Below are positions 47,070 to 56,198 of a DNA stretch of 64,000 nt, piece after piece. A program made the translations under genes and the position numbers. How positions within the stretch are numbered: the first letter of the stretch is position 1; the number at the start of each line of letters is the position of its first letter. The notes beneath the pieces were generated by a model. It ran no database searches, was not told the DNA's origin, and saw nothing but the letters and a program-made list of their open reading frames with translations. The stretch comes from Dysgonomonas hofstadii (GTDB taxonomy: Bacteria > Bacteroidota > Bacteroidia > Bacteroidales > Dysgonomonadaceae): assembly GCF_014196915.1 (NCBI RefSeq), contig NZ_JACIEP010000002.1:310001-374000 (forward strand). Direction: 5' to 3'.

Positions 47070-47825
47070 ATGAAAGTACTGATAGTAGAAGACGAAACGG
47101 CCGCTTACGAAAACCTTGTGGATATTCTGAATGAGGTAGATCCTTCCATCGAAGTTTTAGGAAATACAGAGAGTATAAAGCAAACGGTTCAGTGGTTATA
47201 TACGAATCCTCTGCCTGATATTATACTGATGGATATCCATCTGTCCGATGGCTCCGCTTTTGCTATTTTTGATGTTATTGAGGTAGAAACCCCGATTATT
47301 TTCACTACTGCCTATGATGAGTATGCAATCGATGCTTTCAAAGTAAATAGCGTGGATTACCTGCTCAAACCTATTAAACCCGAAGAATTAAAGCGTGCAT
47401 TGGTGAAGCTGAGCAAGTGGACGAGAAGCGACATTGTTGATTATTTGTCAAGATTGACAAACCTAACACCAACAACGAACTACAAAGACAAACTATTAGT
47501 CCCGATTAAAGATAAATTGCTTCCGGCTGACCTTAAAGAGATTTCCTGCTTTTATACAAGTGATAAAAGCACAAGGATATATATGAAAGACGGTCAATCC
47601 TACCCCTATTCAAAAACATTGGAGCAAATTATAGTTTCACTGAATCCTGCTGATTTTTACAGGGCAAACAAACAGTTTATCATATCACGTGATAGTGTAA
47701 AAAATATAACAATCTGGTTTGACAACCGCCTGCTTATTACTCTTGATATTGAAGTTCCCGAACGTGTCTATATCAGCAAAAATAAAGCTTCGGAGTTCAA
47801 AATGTGGGTTGTGAATGAAAAATAA
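47070..47825 (+). CDS. LytTR-family response regulator
   Basis: 251 residues: receiver domain with phospho-acceptor Asp55 (IILMDIHLSDG), Thr in FTTAYDEYAID and Lys in YLLKPIKP, followed by a LytTR DNA-binding domain (about 150-245; ISCFYTSDKSTRIYM, FYRANKQFIISRDSV). It is the partner of the kinase upstream. A terminator follows, then the redox operon at 48165, its most likely target because it is adjacent and in line. Confidence 0.94.
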   Translation: MKVLIVEDETAAYENLVDILNEVDPSIEVLGNTESIKQTVQWLYTNPLPDIILMDIHLSDGSAFAIFDVIEVETPIIFTTAYDEYAIDAFKVNSVDYLLKPIKPEELKRALVKLSKWTRSDIVDYLSRLTNLTPTTNYKDKLLVPIKDKLLPADLKEISCFYTSDKSTRIYMKDGQSYPYSKTLEQIIVSLNPADFYRANKQFIISRDSVKNITIWFDNRLLITLDIEVPERVYISKNKASEFKMWVVNEK

Positions 47826-47880
47826 TACAGAAAGTTACCCAGACTCCTGATTAGCAAGAGATATTCATATATTTTTTTCG

Positions 47881-47911
47881 AAGAGCAGCTTGTTTCAGGC
47901 TGCTCTTTATA
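47881..47911 (+). terminator. rho-independent terminator
   Basis: AAGAGCAGC pairs perfectly with GCTGCTCTT over a 9-base loop; the tail is TTAT-rich. It ends the two-component transcript. Confidence 0.8.
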
Positions 47912-48164
47912 TTTCTATTCTGGTCATTCGTATCCTAATTCGTTTTTATTGATAATTTTTTCGTGTTGGTCAGACAAGAATAACAACTTGTTAAAAAACA
48001 CTGAATATTTGTACTTGAATTACTGAATTTCAATGAACAAATACACAAAAAACATAATCAGTGCAAAGCGTCAATCATCGGATGCAGTACCATACAAAAG
48101 GACCCTGCTGTTGATACTTTTTACTATCAGGATTCATGTGCATGAAATATAAAACACGAATATA

Positions 48165-49712
48165 ATGCTAAAGAAAATCAGGTTAATACTTGCGGTTATT
48201 TGCTTTTTACTCATCACGTTGCTATTTCTCGATTTTACGGGAACGCTTCATCAGTGGTTCGGTTGGTTGGCTAAGATTCAGTTTCTTCCCGCATTGCTGG
48301 CTCTCAATACCGGAGTAATTATCGGGCTAATCGTGCTGACATTGTTCTTCGGGCGGATTTACTGTTCTGTAATCTGTCCGCTGGGTATTTTTCAGGACAT
48401 AACATTAAGATTGTCCCGGAGATTTAATAAGAAAAAACGTTTTTCTTTTTCCCGTGCCCTGCCATGGCTTCGTTATGGTGTATTGATATTAGCCATAGCA
48501 GCTTTCGCTTTAGGCATGGGCTCATTGGTTGCGTTACTTGACCCCTATGGAGCTTACGGGCGGGTTGCCAATAATTTGTTTTCACCGGTCTATCAGGGGA
48601 TAAATAATATACTTGCCTATTTTGCCGGACGGGCAGACAGTTACTCATTCTATTCGACGGATATATGGATAAAGAGTACCGCTACCTTCCTTATCGCTGT
48701 CACTACATTTGTTGTAATCGGAATACTGGCATGGCGCAATGGCCGCACTTATTGCAATACGATTTGCCCGGTAGGAACTGTCTTAGGCTTTATATCGCGC
48801 TTTTCTATATTCAGGCTGAGATTTGATGCTGAAAAATGTACCAAATGCGGGTTGTGTGAGCGGAATTGTAAAGCCTCCTGTATAGATTCAAAGAATATGT
48901 CTGTGGATAGCAGCCGTTGTATAACCTGTTTCAACTGCATTGAAAAATGCAAGGCCGGAGCAATAAAATATACTCCCTTAAAAATAAGCACAGGGAAAGA
49001 AAATAAGAACAAAGTCGAATCAATTGTTGAGAATGAAGAAACCAACAGTGTTTCAAGACAAAACTTTCTGACTATTACAGGACTGTTCCTTCTTGCTAAT
49101 ACAGTTAAAGCACAACAATTGCATGTAGATGGCGGATTAGCCGAAATACAGGATAAAAAAATACCTGACAGAAAAGTTCCTATCGTTCCGCCTGGTGCTG
49201 AGGGGGAAAAGAACTTTAACAGCCGTTGTACAGGCTGCCAGTTATGCGTAACGATTTGCCCTAATAACATATTGCGCCCTTCCAATAAGCTTTCGACAAT
49301 GATGCAACCGGAAATGTCTTTTGAAAGGGGATATTGCCGGCCTGAATGTGTCGAATGCTCAAAAGTATGCCCAAGCAAAGCAATCAAACAAATAACGACT
49401 GCCGATAAGACTGCAATCTCAATTGGGCAGGCTGTATGGATTAAAGACAATTGCGTGGTAAATAGGGATGAAGTACCATGTACTGCCTGTGAGCGCCATT
49501 GTCCGACCAAAGCTATTACGCTTATTCCTGTTCATCCGGAAGAAGAAAATACCCCTCAACAGGGACCTCCCGGCCAACAGCCACCAGTACTGAAAACACC
49601 TGTAATCAATAAAGAATTATGCATCGGATGCGGGGCTTGTGAATACTATTGCCCGGCACGTCCGTTCAGCGCTATTTATATTGAAGGTAATGTAAGACAT
49701 CATTCTGTTTAA
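48165..49712 (+). CDS. membrane polyferredoxin, NapH-like with fused ferredoxin domains
   Basis: 515 residues. The N-terminal 240 residues are NapH-like: several membrane helices and two CxxxCP motifs facing the cytoplasm (YCSVICPLG, YCNTICPVG). Two 4Fe-4S clusters follow (CTKCGLCERNCKASC; CITCFNCIEKC). After a linker with a hydrophobic stretch (NFLTITGLFLLANTVKAQQ) the C-terminal part carries further clusters (CTGCQLCVTICP, CVECSKVCP, CTACERHCP, CIGCGACEYYCP). It looks like a NapH and a NapG-like protein in one chain, moving electrons across the membrane. The aldo/keto reductase gene follows after 17 bases. Confidence 0.92.
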   Translation: MLKKIRLILAVICFLLITLLFLDFTGTLHQWFGWLAKIQFLPALLALNTGVIIGLIVLTLFFGRIYCSVICPLGIFQDITLRLSRRFNKKKRFSFSRALPWLRYGVLILAIAAFALGMGSLVALLDPYGAYGRVANNLFSPVYQGINNILAYFAGRADSYSFYSTDIWIKSTATFLIAVTTFVVIGILAWRNGRTYCNTICPVGTVLGFISRFSIFRLRFDAEKCTKCGLCERNCKASCIDSKNMSVDSSRCITCFNCIEKCKAGAIKYTPLKISTGKENKNKVESIVENEETNSVSRQNFLTITGLFLLANTVKAQQLHVDGGLAEIQDKKIPDRKVPIVPPGAEGEKNFNSRCTGCQLCVTICPNNILRPSNKLSTMMQPEMSFERGYCRPECVECSKVCPSKAIKQITTADKTAISIGQAVWIKDNCVVNRDEVPCTACERHCPTKAITLIPVHPEEENTPQQGPPGQQPPVLKTPVINKELCIGCGACEYYCPARPFSAIYIEGNVRHHSV

Positions 49713-49729
49713 TTGTTAGAAAGTTGGTT

Positions 49730-51103
49730 ATGAAGAAAAATAATAAAAATATAAGTCGCAGAGGTTTCTTAAAAGCAGTAGGTGCAGGTACGGTTACTAC
49801 CACAGCTATAATGACAGGTTGCAAACCTGACAATAAAGTTTCCGCTACAGGCGGTACCATAGGCGAAGTACCAACAGATAAAATGACCTATCGTACCAAT
49901 CCGAAAGATGGGAGCAAAGTTTCGCTTCTCGGATACGGATGCATGCGGTGGCCGTTAAGTAAAAATGCGAATGGTGAAGAAGAAGCCGATCAGGATGCTA
50001 TCAACGAACTGGTAGATTATGCCATAGCGCATGGTGTTAATTATTTCGACTCATCTCCCGTGTATGTCCGCGGCTGGTCGGAAACCGCTACAGGTATTGC
50101 CTTAAGCCGCCATCCCCGCGATAAATATTTCGTTTCTACGAAAATGTCAAATTTCCGGAACCGGACATTTGAAGAAGGGGTTGCTATGTATCGAAAATCA
50201 ATGAAAGATTTTCAGGTCGATTATCTGGATTACTATCTGTTGCATATGGTTGGTACGAGTATCGAAGATTTTCATGCCCGGTTTATCGACAATAAACTAC
50301 TCGATTTTCTACTGAAAGAACGTGAAGCAGGACGTATCCGCAATTTGGGATGGTCATTTCACGGAACTAAAGAAGGTTTCGATTATGTACTGGCAACAGA
50401 TGTTAAATGGGATTTCTGTTTAATTCAGCTCAATTATCAGGACTGGAAATATGCAACCGGCATGAATGTAAATGCCGAATATCTTTATGCCGAACTTACA
50501 AAGAAAGAGGTTCCGGTAATGATTATGGAACCTTTGTTGGGGGGACGGCTTGCGCGGGTACCTGTACAGGCTTTATCATTGATGACAGAGGTTCACCCCG
50601 AAGATAGTGCCGCGAAATGGGCATTCCGTTATGCCGGATCTCAGGAAAATGTACTAACCGTACTTAGTGGAATGGTTTATATGGAACATTTACAGGAAAA
50701 TATCCGTACATACGCGCCACTAGAAACACTTAATGAGCAGGAATATAAAGTGTTGCAACAGGTAACGGATATTCTAATCAATTCGGACTATATCCAATGT
50801 ACAGAATGCCAGTATTGTATGCCTTGTCCATATGGTATTGATATTCCTCAGACTTTTACCCACTATAACCGCTGTGTAAGCGCCGGAAACATTCTTAAGA
50901 GTTCCAATGATGAAGGTTATAAGAAAGCCCGCAGGGAGTTTTTGATAGGATATGACAGGCGTGTTGATAAATTACGGCAGGCTGCCCATTGCATAGAATG
51001 TAATGAATGTCTATCGAAATGTCCGCAAAGAATTAAAATTACCGAAGAATTACGGCGGGTAGATAAATATGCGGAACAACTGAAACAAAATATAGAATTT
51101 TGA
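49730..51103 (+). CDS. Tat-exported aldo/keto reductase with 4Fe-4S domain
   Basis: 457 residues from the ATG at 49730. The N-terminus has a twin-Arg signal (ISRRGFLKAVGAGTV) ending at a possible lipobox (IMTGC). The aldo/keto reductase barrel has YFDSSPVY (Asp/Tyr), the Lys in FVSTKM and DYYLLHMVG. The C-terminus carries two ferredoxin-type motifs, CTECQYCMPCPYG and CIECNECLSKCP. It probably receives or gives electrons to the polyferredoxin encoded upstream, outside the cytoplasmic membrane. Substrate unknown. Confidence 0.92.
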   Translation: MKKNNKNISRRGFLKAVGAGTVTTTAIMTGCKPDNKVSATGGTIGEVPTDKMTYRTNPKDGSKVSLLGYGCMRWPLSKNANGEEEADQDAINELVDYAIAHGVNYFDSSPVYVRGWSETATGIALSRHPRDKYFVSTKMSNFRNRTFEEGVAMYRKSMKDFQVDYLDYYLLHMVGTSIEDFHARFIDNKLLDFLLKEREAGRIRNLGWSFHGTKEGFDYVLATDVKWDFCLIQLNYQDWKYATGMNVNAEYLYAELTKKEVPVMIMEPLLGGRLARVPVQALSLMTEVHPEDSAAKWAFRYAGSQENVLTVLSGMVYMEHLQENIRTYAPLETLNEQEYKVLQQVTDILINSDYIQCTECQYCMPCPYGIDIPQTFTHYNRCVSAGNILKSSNDEGYKKARREFLIGYDRRVDKLRQAAHCIECNECLSKCPQRIKITEELRRVDKYAEQLKQNIEF

Positions 51104-51161
51104 TGATTAGTGTAATTATCATACAATTGGAAGAACAACTTCAAACAAGAATAACTTAAAA

Positions 51162-51689
51162 ATGAATATGGAAGCAACGACGTTAAGACTTCAAACGCTG
51201 AATTACAATACTGTAAAAATTTATTTGGTTGCAGCACTTTTTATTGCGGGTAACCTGCTGTTGCCACAGATTTGCCACTTAGTACCCAACGGAGGTAAAA
51301 TCTTATTGCCTATATACTTTTTTACGCTTATCGGAGCGTATAAATATGGCTGGAAAGCCGGTTTGTTAATTGCCGTTTTCTCTCCGTTAATCAACTCTGC
51401 TTTGTTTGGCATGCCTTCTGCGGCAGTACTGCCCATTATACTTATCAAATCTGTATTGTTAGCCGGAGCAGCCGGATTCGCAGCTCATAAATTCGGAAAG
51501 ATATCCATTCCGATTCTTATCGGTGTTGTATTATCTTATCAGATAGTAGGCTCTATGGCTGAATGGGCTTTGGAAGGTAGTTTCTTTAAAGGGATGCAGG
51601 ACTTCAGGCTTGCAGTACCCGGTATGCTGATACAGGTCTTGGGTAGTTATGCGCTTATTAAATATCTGGTGAGTAATAATGAAAAGTAA
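51162..51689 (+). CDS. ECF-type transporter S component
   Basis: 175 residues with about five or six membrane helices and the look of an ECF substrate-binding subunit (LVAALFIAGNLLLPQICHL, LPIYFFTLIGAYKYGWKAGLLIAVFSPL). No ECF A, A' or T genes are nearby, so it would share an energising module encoded elsewhere. It follows the reductase gene by 58 bases on the same strand. The vitamin or metal it carries is not evident; a cofactor for the redox proteins upstream is possible. Confidence 0.8.
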   Translation: MNMEATTLRLQTLNYNTVKIYLVAALFIAGNLLLPQICHLVPNGGKILLPIYFFTLIGAYKYGWKAGLLIAVFSPLINSALFGMPSAAVLPIILIKSVLLAGAAGFAAHKFGKISIPILIGVVLSYQIVGSMAEWALEGSFFKGMQDFRLAVPGMLIQVLGSYALIKYLVSNNEK

Positions 51690-52131
51690 TTTTCATTGAT
51701 AAATTCTGTACAGATAATTAAATCAAAAAAGAATGGGTAACGCTATAGAAACCAGCCTACACACCCGAATCATCCATCTCTGAATCAGCTATTTGCGTCG
51801 ACTGCAACTCAAAATAGGTAACGGATAAGTAACGAGTCAACTTCTCTGTTTTACTCCGCTTTGAGCAGATTGATTAGCTAGAGACAAAGGTACAAAGATG
51901 TATCAAAATCCCAATGTTTTTAACCCTGCTTTTTCTAAATTCCAATGCAAGAAATGCACCCAACATTTTTATAATAATACAATGTGGTGGAATAAAATCA
52001 TAGATTTGTTCTATAGGGTAATAGTCTAAGATTGTTTTCTGATTTATCTTCTATCTTTATAAGTACATATTTCCCTCGAAAAAAATATATCCAAAGAACA
52101 GAAAAAATAATAAAGAAAAACAATAGTGATA
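51690..52131. other. intergenic stretch, nothing recognised
   Basis: No gene longer than about 20 codons with any plausible features, and no clear terminator after the S-component gene. The stretch ends at the IS630 left end. It may include debris of earlier insertions. Confidence 0.4.
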
Positions 52132-53020
52132 TATAGTTGAATCATTATAATATGTCATATCTTTGATTATGAGTTACTCACTAGATTTCCGTCAACAGGT
52201 ATTCAAGATAAAGAATCAGGAAAACCTTATATTTGAAGAAACCGGAGAAAGGTTTGGAGTACCCATTCGTACTCTATTTAGATGGCAACAGCGTATTGAG
52301 CCTAAGAGCAAACGCAACAAACCCTCAACAAAAATAAATATGGATGCATTAGCAAAAGATGTAGAAGATAATCCCGATGATTATCAATATGAACGAGCAA
52401 AGAAATTTGGTGTTGGTCAAAGTACGATATTCTATGCATTGAAACGTTTGGAAATCAGCAATAAAAAAAACGCTGTTCCATCCCAAAGCAGATAAACTAT
52501 CCAGGCTTATATTTCAACTTAAGCTTTTCAAATATGAATTTATAGATAAACGACCGATTGTTTATCTGGATGAGAGTGGCTTTTGTGTAGATGCTCCCAG
52601 AGACAGAGGCTATAGCTTAAAAGGTAAAAAATGTTATGCAAGTAAAGACTGGCATGCCAAGGGTAGGATAAATGTAATCGGAGACATCAGTAGCTTCAAA
52701 TTATTTAGTGTTTGTTTATTCCACTGCAATATCGATTCCGATGTGTTTTATCAATGGCTTACTTTGGAACTACTTCCAAATGTTCCCCAAAATTCAGTCA
52801 TAGTACTTGATAATGCGACCTTTCACAAAAGAAGGGATGCTTTGTTGGCAGTACAAAAACATGGACATACTTTAGAGTTTCTTCCCCCTTATAGTCCAGA
52901 TTTAAATCCCATAGAAAAGAAATGGGCGCAAGCCAAATCTATCAGGCGTAAGTATGGATATTCAACTCAAGAACTTTTTATTTATGCAGAATTATGACGT
53001 CTTATTATGATTTAACTATA
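52132..53020 (+). mobile_element. IS630-family insertion sequence
   Basis: Left end TAGTTGAATCATTATAATA (52134) and the complement of the right end, TAGTTAAATCATAATAAGA (ending 53018), form imperfect inverted repeats of about 28 bp. A TA dinucleotide flanks each end (52132-52133 and 53019-53020), as expected for TA-targeting IS630 elements. Total about 885 bp with a two-frame transposase gene. Confidence 0.88.
52169..52997 (+). CDS. IS630-family transposase in two frames
   Basis: Frame A (52169-52495) encodes the N-terminal helix-turn-helix part (FGVPIRTLFRWQQRIEPK). Frame B, ending at 52997, encodes the DDE domain: Asp in VYLDESGFC, Asp in VLDNATFH and Glu in NPIEKKW. The frames meet at the A8 run at 52463-52470; shifting there joins ...EISNKK to TLFHPKADKLSRL. 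IS630 members often make their transposase by frameshifting or slippage at such a run, so this may be a functional arrangement and not decay. Confidence 0.82.
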
Positions 53021-53484
53021 TGTTTCTTTTGCTTTTTCACATTCGGCACTGAAAGAGTTGGACGGATATACCCGTAAAATAGGCAATGTCCTATCTTCAA
53101 TATCCCCTTTTATATCATTTAAACGGCGTGTAAAATTAATTCCGGCATTATCCAGGTCGTCAACTTTTCCGATAAGTGCATTGAGTTTTCTTATCAGGTC
53201 GTCAAAGAATTGTAATTTGGGCAATTCGTGTGATGTGCCTTCGAGTTTTATTTTCTCTTCTTTTACATGCTTGCAGATATCGATTAAAATACGAATTGAC
53301 AAGTGCATTTTCATTAATTCAAAAATAGTAGCCAACCTGTCTTTTAATACGGCATCTTGTTCCAAAACTGTTTTGTAGGTATTTTTGGTACACCCGATAG
53401 CTAATTTGCGTAACTCATCATCCCAATTCTGAGATTGTGAAGAAAGTCCTATCGATTTCCAATAACCTAAAGTTTTTTCTATAC
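53012..53484 (-). pseudogene. hypothetical protein, truncated at both ends
   Basis: The reading frame of about 158 residues (FELMKMHLSIRILIDICKHV, FFDDLIRKLNALIGKVDDL: helical, no signal peptide) is not a family I know. Its stop lies inside the right end of the IS630 element. Its only start, GTG at 53497, lies inside integrase-derived DNA. It is therefore probably an internal piece of a longer gene, cut by IS630 on one side and by a rearrangement on the other. Confidence 0.55.
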
Positions 53485-53661
53485 ATTCTTTTGCCACAGT
53501 AATGCTAAAACGTATTAATAGAAAGTGTATCTAAAATGCTCGGCCATACGAATACAAATACTACTCAGATTTATACACGAGTCCTTAATCAGAAGATAAA
53601 ATAAGAAGTCAGTAAGGTTAGTAAAGAGTTTAACTATATGAAAGAATTTTATATGCAATGA
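53485..53661 (+). pseudogene. 3' end of a CTnDOT-like integrase
   Basis: The sequence begins with His-Ser-Phe-Ala-Thr-Val-Met-Leu codons and continues, after a small deletion that shifts the frame, with ESVSKMLGHTNTNTTQIYTR, an internal TAA (in AAG ATA AAA TAA GAA), and the ending KEFNYMKEFYMQ. It is closely related to residues 345-404 of the integrase at 37376-38590. A degraded copy of the same terminator follows. It is a dead remnant. Confidence 0.88.
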
Positions 53662-53784
53662 GTAAGATCCCTAATAAGGCTGGTCACAATTCGTTACCAG
53701 TTATGAAAATATGATACAGCTTTATATTATTCATTTATGTTTTATCTTAGCAAGATCCGACAATCCCGGTTAAATTTAAGATGT

Positions 53785-53792
53785 TACCTTTG
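53785..53792 (+). promoter_or_regulatory. candidate -7 element (TACCTTTG)
   Basis: TACCTTTG fits TAnnTTTG and lies 31 bases before the nucleotidyltransferase gene. No convincing -33 TTTG box is seen. Confidence 0.4.
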
Positions 53793-53823
53793 TATGATTC
53801 ATTATTTCTAAAATCATTGTATT

Positions 53824-54591
53824 ATGCGACAATTACAGTTAATAGAAAAAGTCAGGCAACAATCCCTGCAGAATGAAGATATTTCAGCAGTATTGATGTA
53901 TGGGTCATTTACCAAAGGAGAAGGAGACCAATATTCCGACATTGAGTTTTATATATATTACAGGACAAAAGAGTGTCCGGATAAATTAGGTTTAATTTCG
54001 CAAATAGCTCCCGTGCTATTATTTTTTACTAATGAGTTCGGGACAGATGTTGCCGTTTTTGAGAATATGATCCGTGGAGAATTTCATTTTCACCCTGTAT
54101 CCGACATTGAAGACATAAGGGCGTGGCCGAAAGTAATATCTTTTGAATTCAAAGATAAAATGAACTTGATGGATAAGGACGGAACGCTTTCAGCTGTCTT
54201 AGACTCAATCCCTCCCATTCGACCAGAACGCTATACGTCCGAAAACAGAGAATATCTCGCCTGTAATCTGATTAACAATCTTATTTTTGAGAATAACCTG
54301 ATTCTTCGAGGAGAATATGCACATGCACATCAGTTATTTGGATTCATACAACGATATATTCTCTGGTTGATGCGGTTATACCTCAAAAAAGATAATCACT
54401 GGGAAGCCCCAACAAAAAAACTGGAGGAGGATATTCCCCATGAGTGGTATTTAAAATATGAGCAATGTATACCAACACTGGATAAAGAGTCTTTGCAAGA
54501 AAGCTTTAAGTCTGCCGTTGAGTTAACGGATTTTCTTTTCTCTGGACTCGATATTCCTGAAAATATCCACACAATCTTAAGAAGATTATAG
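53824..54591 (+). CDS. lincosamide nucleotidyltransferase-like protein (Lnu(B)/(F) type)
   Basis: 255 residues. The nucleotidyltransferase signature is MYGSFTKGEGDQYSDIEFY, with the two catalytic Asp/Glu residues in D-x-E, almost the same as I remember for Lnu(B). IRGEFHFHP and RGEYAHAHQLFGFIQ continue the family pattern. Such enzymes adenylylate lincomycin or clindamycin. The gene stands alone between integrase debris and a mannosidase gene, a typical position for an acquired resistance gene. Whether it confers resistance cannot be judged from sequence. Confidence 0.82.
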   Translation: MRQLQLIEKVRQQSLQNEDISAVLMYGSFTKGEGDQYSDIEFYIYYRTKECPDKLGLISQIAPVLLFFTNEFGTDVAVFENMIRGEFHFHPVSDIEDIRAWPKVISFEFKDKMNLMDKDGTLSAVLDSIPPIRPERYTSENREYLACNLINNLIFENNLILRGEYAHAHQLFGFIQRYILWLMRLYLKKDNHWEAPTKKLEEDIPHEWYLKYEQCIPTLDKESLQESFKSAVELTDFLFSGLDIPENIHTILRRL

Positions 54592-54646
54592 TTAATCAAC
54601 ATATTCTTACTAAAGAAGAATTCAGCATCAGTTTATCCTTCCTTTT

Positions 54647-56077
54647 TTATTCTACGCTATTCAATAGATTCAATTTACCTTCATTAACCAGCTTCAGGAT
54701 AAGTTCTCCGAAAAGGGTATTCTGCCAAGCAAACCAGGCACGGGTAAAATTCTCAGGGTCATTCTTATGAAATGACTCGTGCATAAATCCTGTGCCGGCA
54801 TCAGTATCAAGCAACATCTTGATACAAGTTTTTATTTCCTCATCATCCTGGCTTGTAAAAGCTTTCATCATAATGCTCATTGGCCATACCATGTCGTATC
54901 CGATATGTGGGCCACCGATACCTTCTCCAGCACTACCCTTGAAGAAATAAGGATTATTATCACTCCACACAAATTTACGGGTATTCTGATAGATAGGGTC
55001 ATTTATACTTACATCTCCTAAATAAGGCATCGCTAACAGACTGGGTACATTTGCATCGTCCATCAACAGGTGATTACCAAATCCATCTATTTCGAATGCA
55101 TATATCTTCCCGAACTCCGGATGATTATATATTGCATATTTTTTTATGGCTGTTTCTATTTCCTCTGCCAAGGCTGTGCATTCATTGGCTAATGCAGATT
55201 TCTTATTTATGCTGTCCAGTATTTCAGCTGCTTTTCTCAAGGAAGATACGGCAAAGAAATTAGATGGGATAAGAAATTGAAGTGTTGTTGCATCATCCGA
55301 GGGGCGGAAACCGGAAGCTATCAATCCTACGGGTTTTACAGGCGAGCCCAGTCCGTTATTATTTAATGTATCGAGAGCTCTTTCCGTTTTACGTTGAAAC
55401 TTATACGGTCCCCAATTATGTTTGCGTTGCTGCTCTTTGAAAGTTTGCAGAATAAGTTCGATAGCTTGTATCCATTCTTCATCAAATACGCTCGTATCTC
55501 CTGTTTCTTTCCAATATTGATAAGCCAGACGGATAGGATAGCACAAGGAATCTATTTCCCATTTGCGTTCATGTAATTCCGGTTTCATTGCGGTATTGTC
55601 CGACATCCATTGATGATCGGGGTCAGGGTCATAAGGATCGAGGAATGCATTTGCATAAGGATCGATAATTATACATTTAAACTGGCGGCGAATAACTCCT
55701 GCCAACATGCTTTTCAGTTCGGGATCATCATTTGCTAACTGGATGTATGGCCATACCTGCGCTCCGGAGTCGCGAAGCCACATAGCGTGAATGTCTCCTG
55801 TGTAGACAACAGTGTCGTCCTTACCATCTATTCTGCGATAGCGTACTGTTGTATCCAACGTATTGGGAAAACAGTTTTCAAACATCCAGGCAAGCTTTGG
55901 ATTAGTCAAAGACCGCTTAACCCGGATAATCTCATTTTCTACAGCTTTTGAGACAAATAAACGTTTTGATTTTTCGGGACGATTGTTTTTTGTATAATCT
56001 ATTTTTACCTTCGTATTATCGCACGACAAAGCAGTCCACTCCGATGCATGTGCAGTACTGTTAACCAATAGGCAAAT
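54647..56077 (-). pseudogene. GH125 exo-alpha-1,6-mannosidase, signal peptide cut by prophage
   Basis: About 477 residues of the GH125 family (WLRDSGAQVWPYI, WEIDSLCYPIRLAYQYW, DDANVPSLLAMPYLG, AGEGIGGPHIGYDMVWP), which removes non-reducing alpha-1,6-mannose, for example from N-glycans or yeast mannan. The mature domain is complete, but there is no ATG at its start. The frame begins after a stop at 56078-56080 with ICLLVNSTAHASEW, which is the end of a signal peptide. The remainder of the signal peptide and the promoter were displaced by the prophage. Without them the gene is probably silent. The last 300 residues look undamaged. Confidence 0.85.
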
Positions 56078-56098
56078 CTACCCCCCTAAAAACAACGA

Positions 56099-56198
56099 GT
56101 ACAAAACGGACGACATTGTAAACGGCGGAAACCTTTATTAGTAAACAGTTTACGGAAAGCGAGCGCGGACGGCGTTTTAATACGACTTGTACAAAACG
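56099..56198. repeat. left-end repeats, candidate transposase-binding sites
   Basis: GTACAAAACG occurs at 56099-56108 and 56189-56198, exactly 90 bases apart. Related sites are GTAAACGG at 56118-56125, the palindrome GTAAACAGTTTAC at 56141-56153, GTTTAAAACG at 56399-56408 and GTTAAAACGG at 56503-56512. Their place at the prophage end fits MuA-type end-binding sites. Confidence 0.55.

Noticed and set aside
48033-48152. Small frame of 39 codons before the polyferredoxin gene
   Set aside because: No features beyond a weak hydrophobic patch, no overlap with neighbours and ordinary length by chance.
48749-49510. Reverse-strand frame of 253 codons within the polyferredoxin gene
   Set aside because: Mirror of the repeated Cys codons of the ferredoxin gene, which is certain on the plus strand.
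51690-52131. Possible tRNA, riboswitch or hidden gene in the gap after the ECF S component
   Set aside because: No cloverleaf, conserved aptamer core or useful reading frame could be made out by eye.
52463-52470. IS630 transposase read as an inactivated pseudogene because of two frames
   Set aside because: Frame change falls on an A8 run, a usual slippage site in this family, and all DDE residues and both ends are present.
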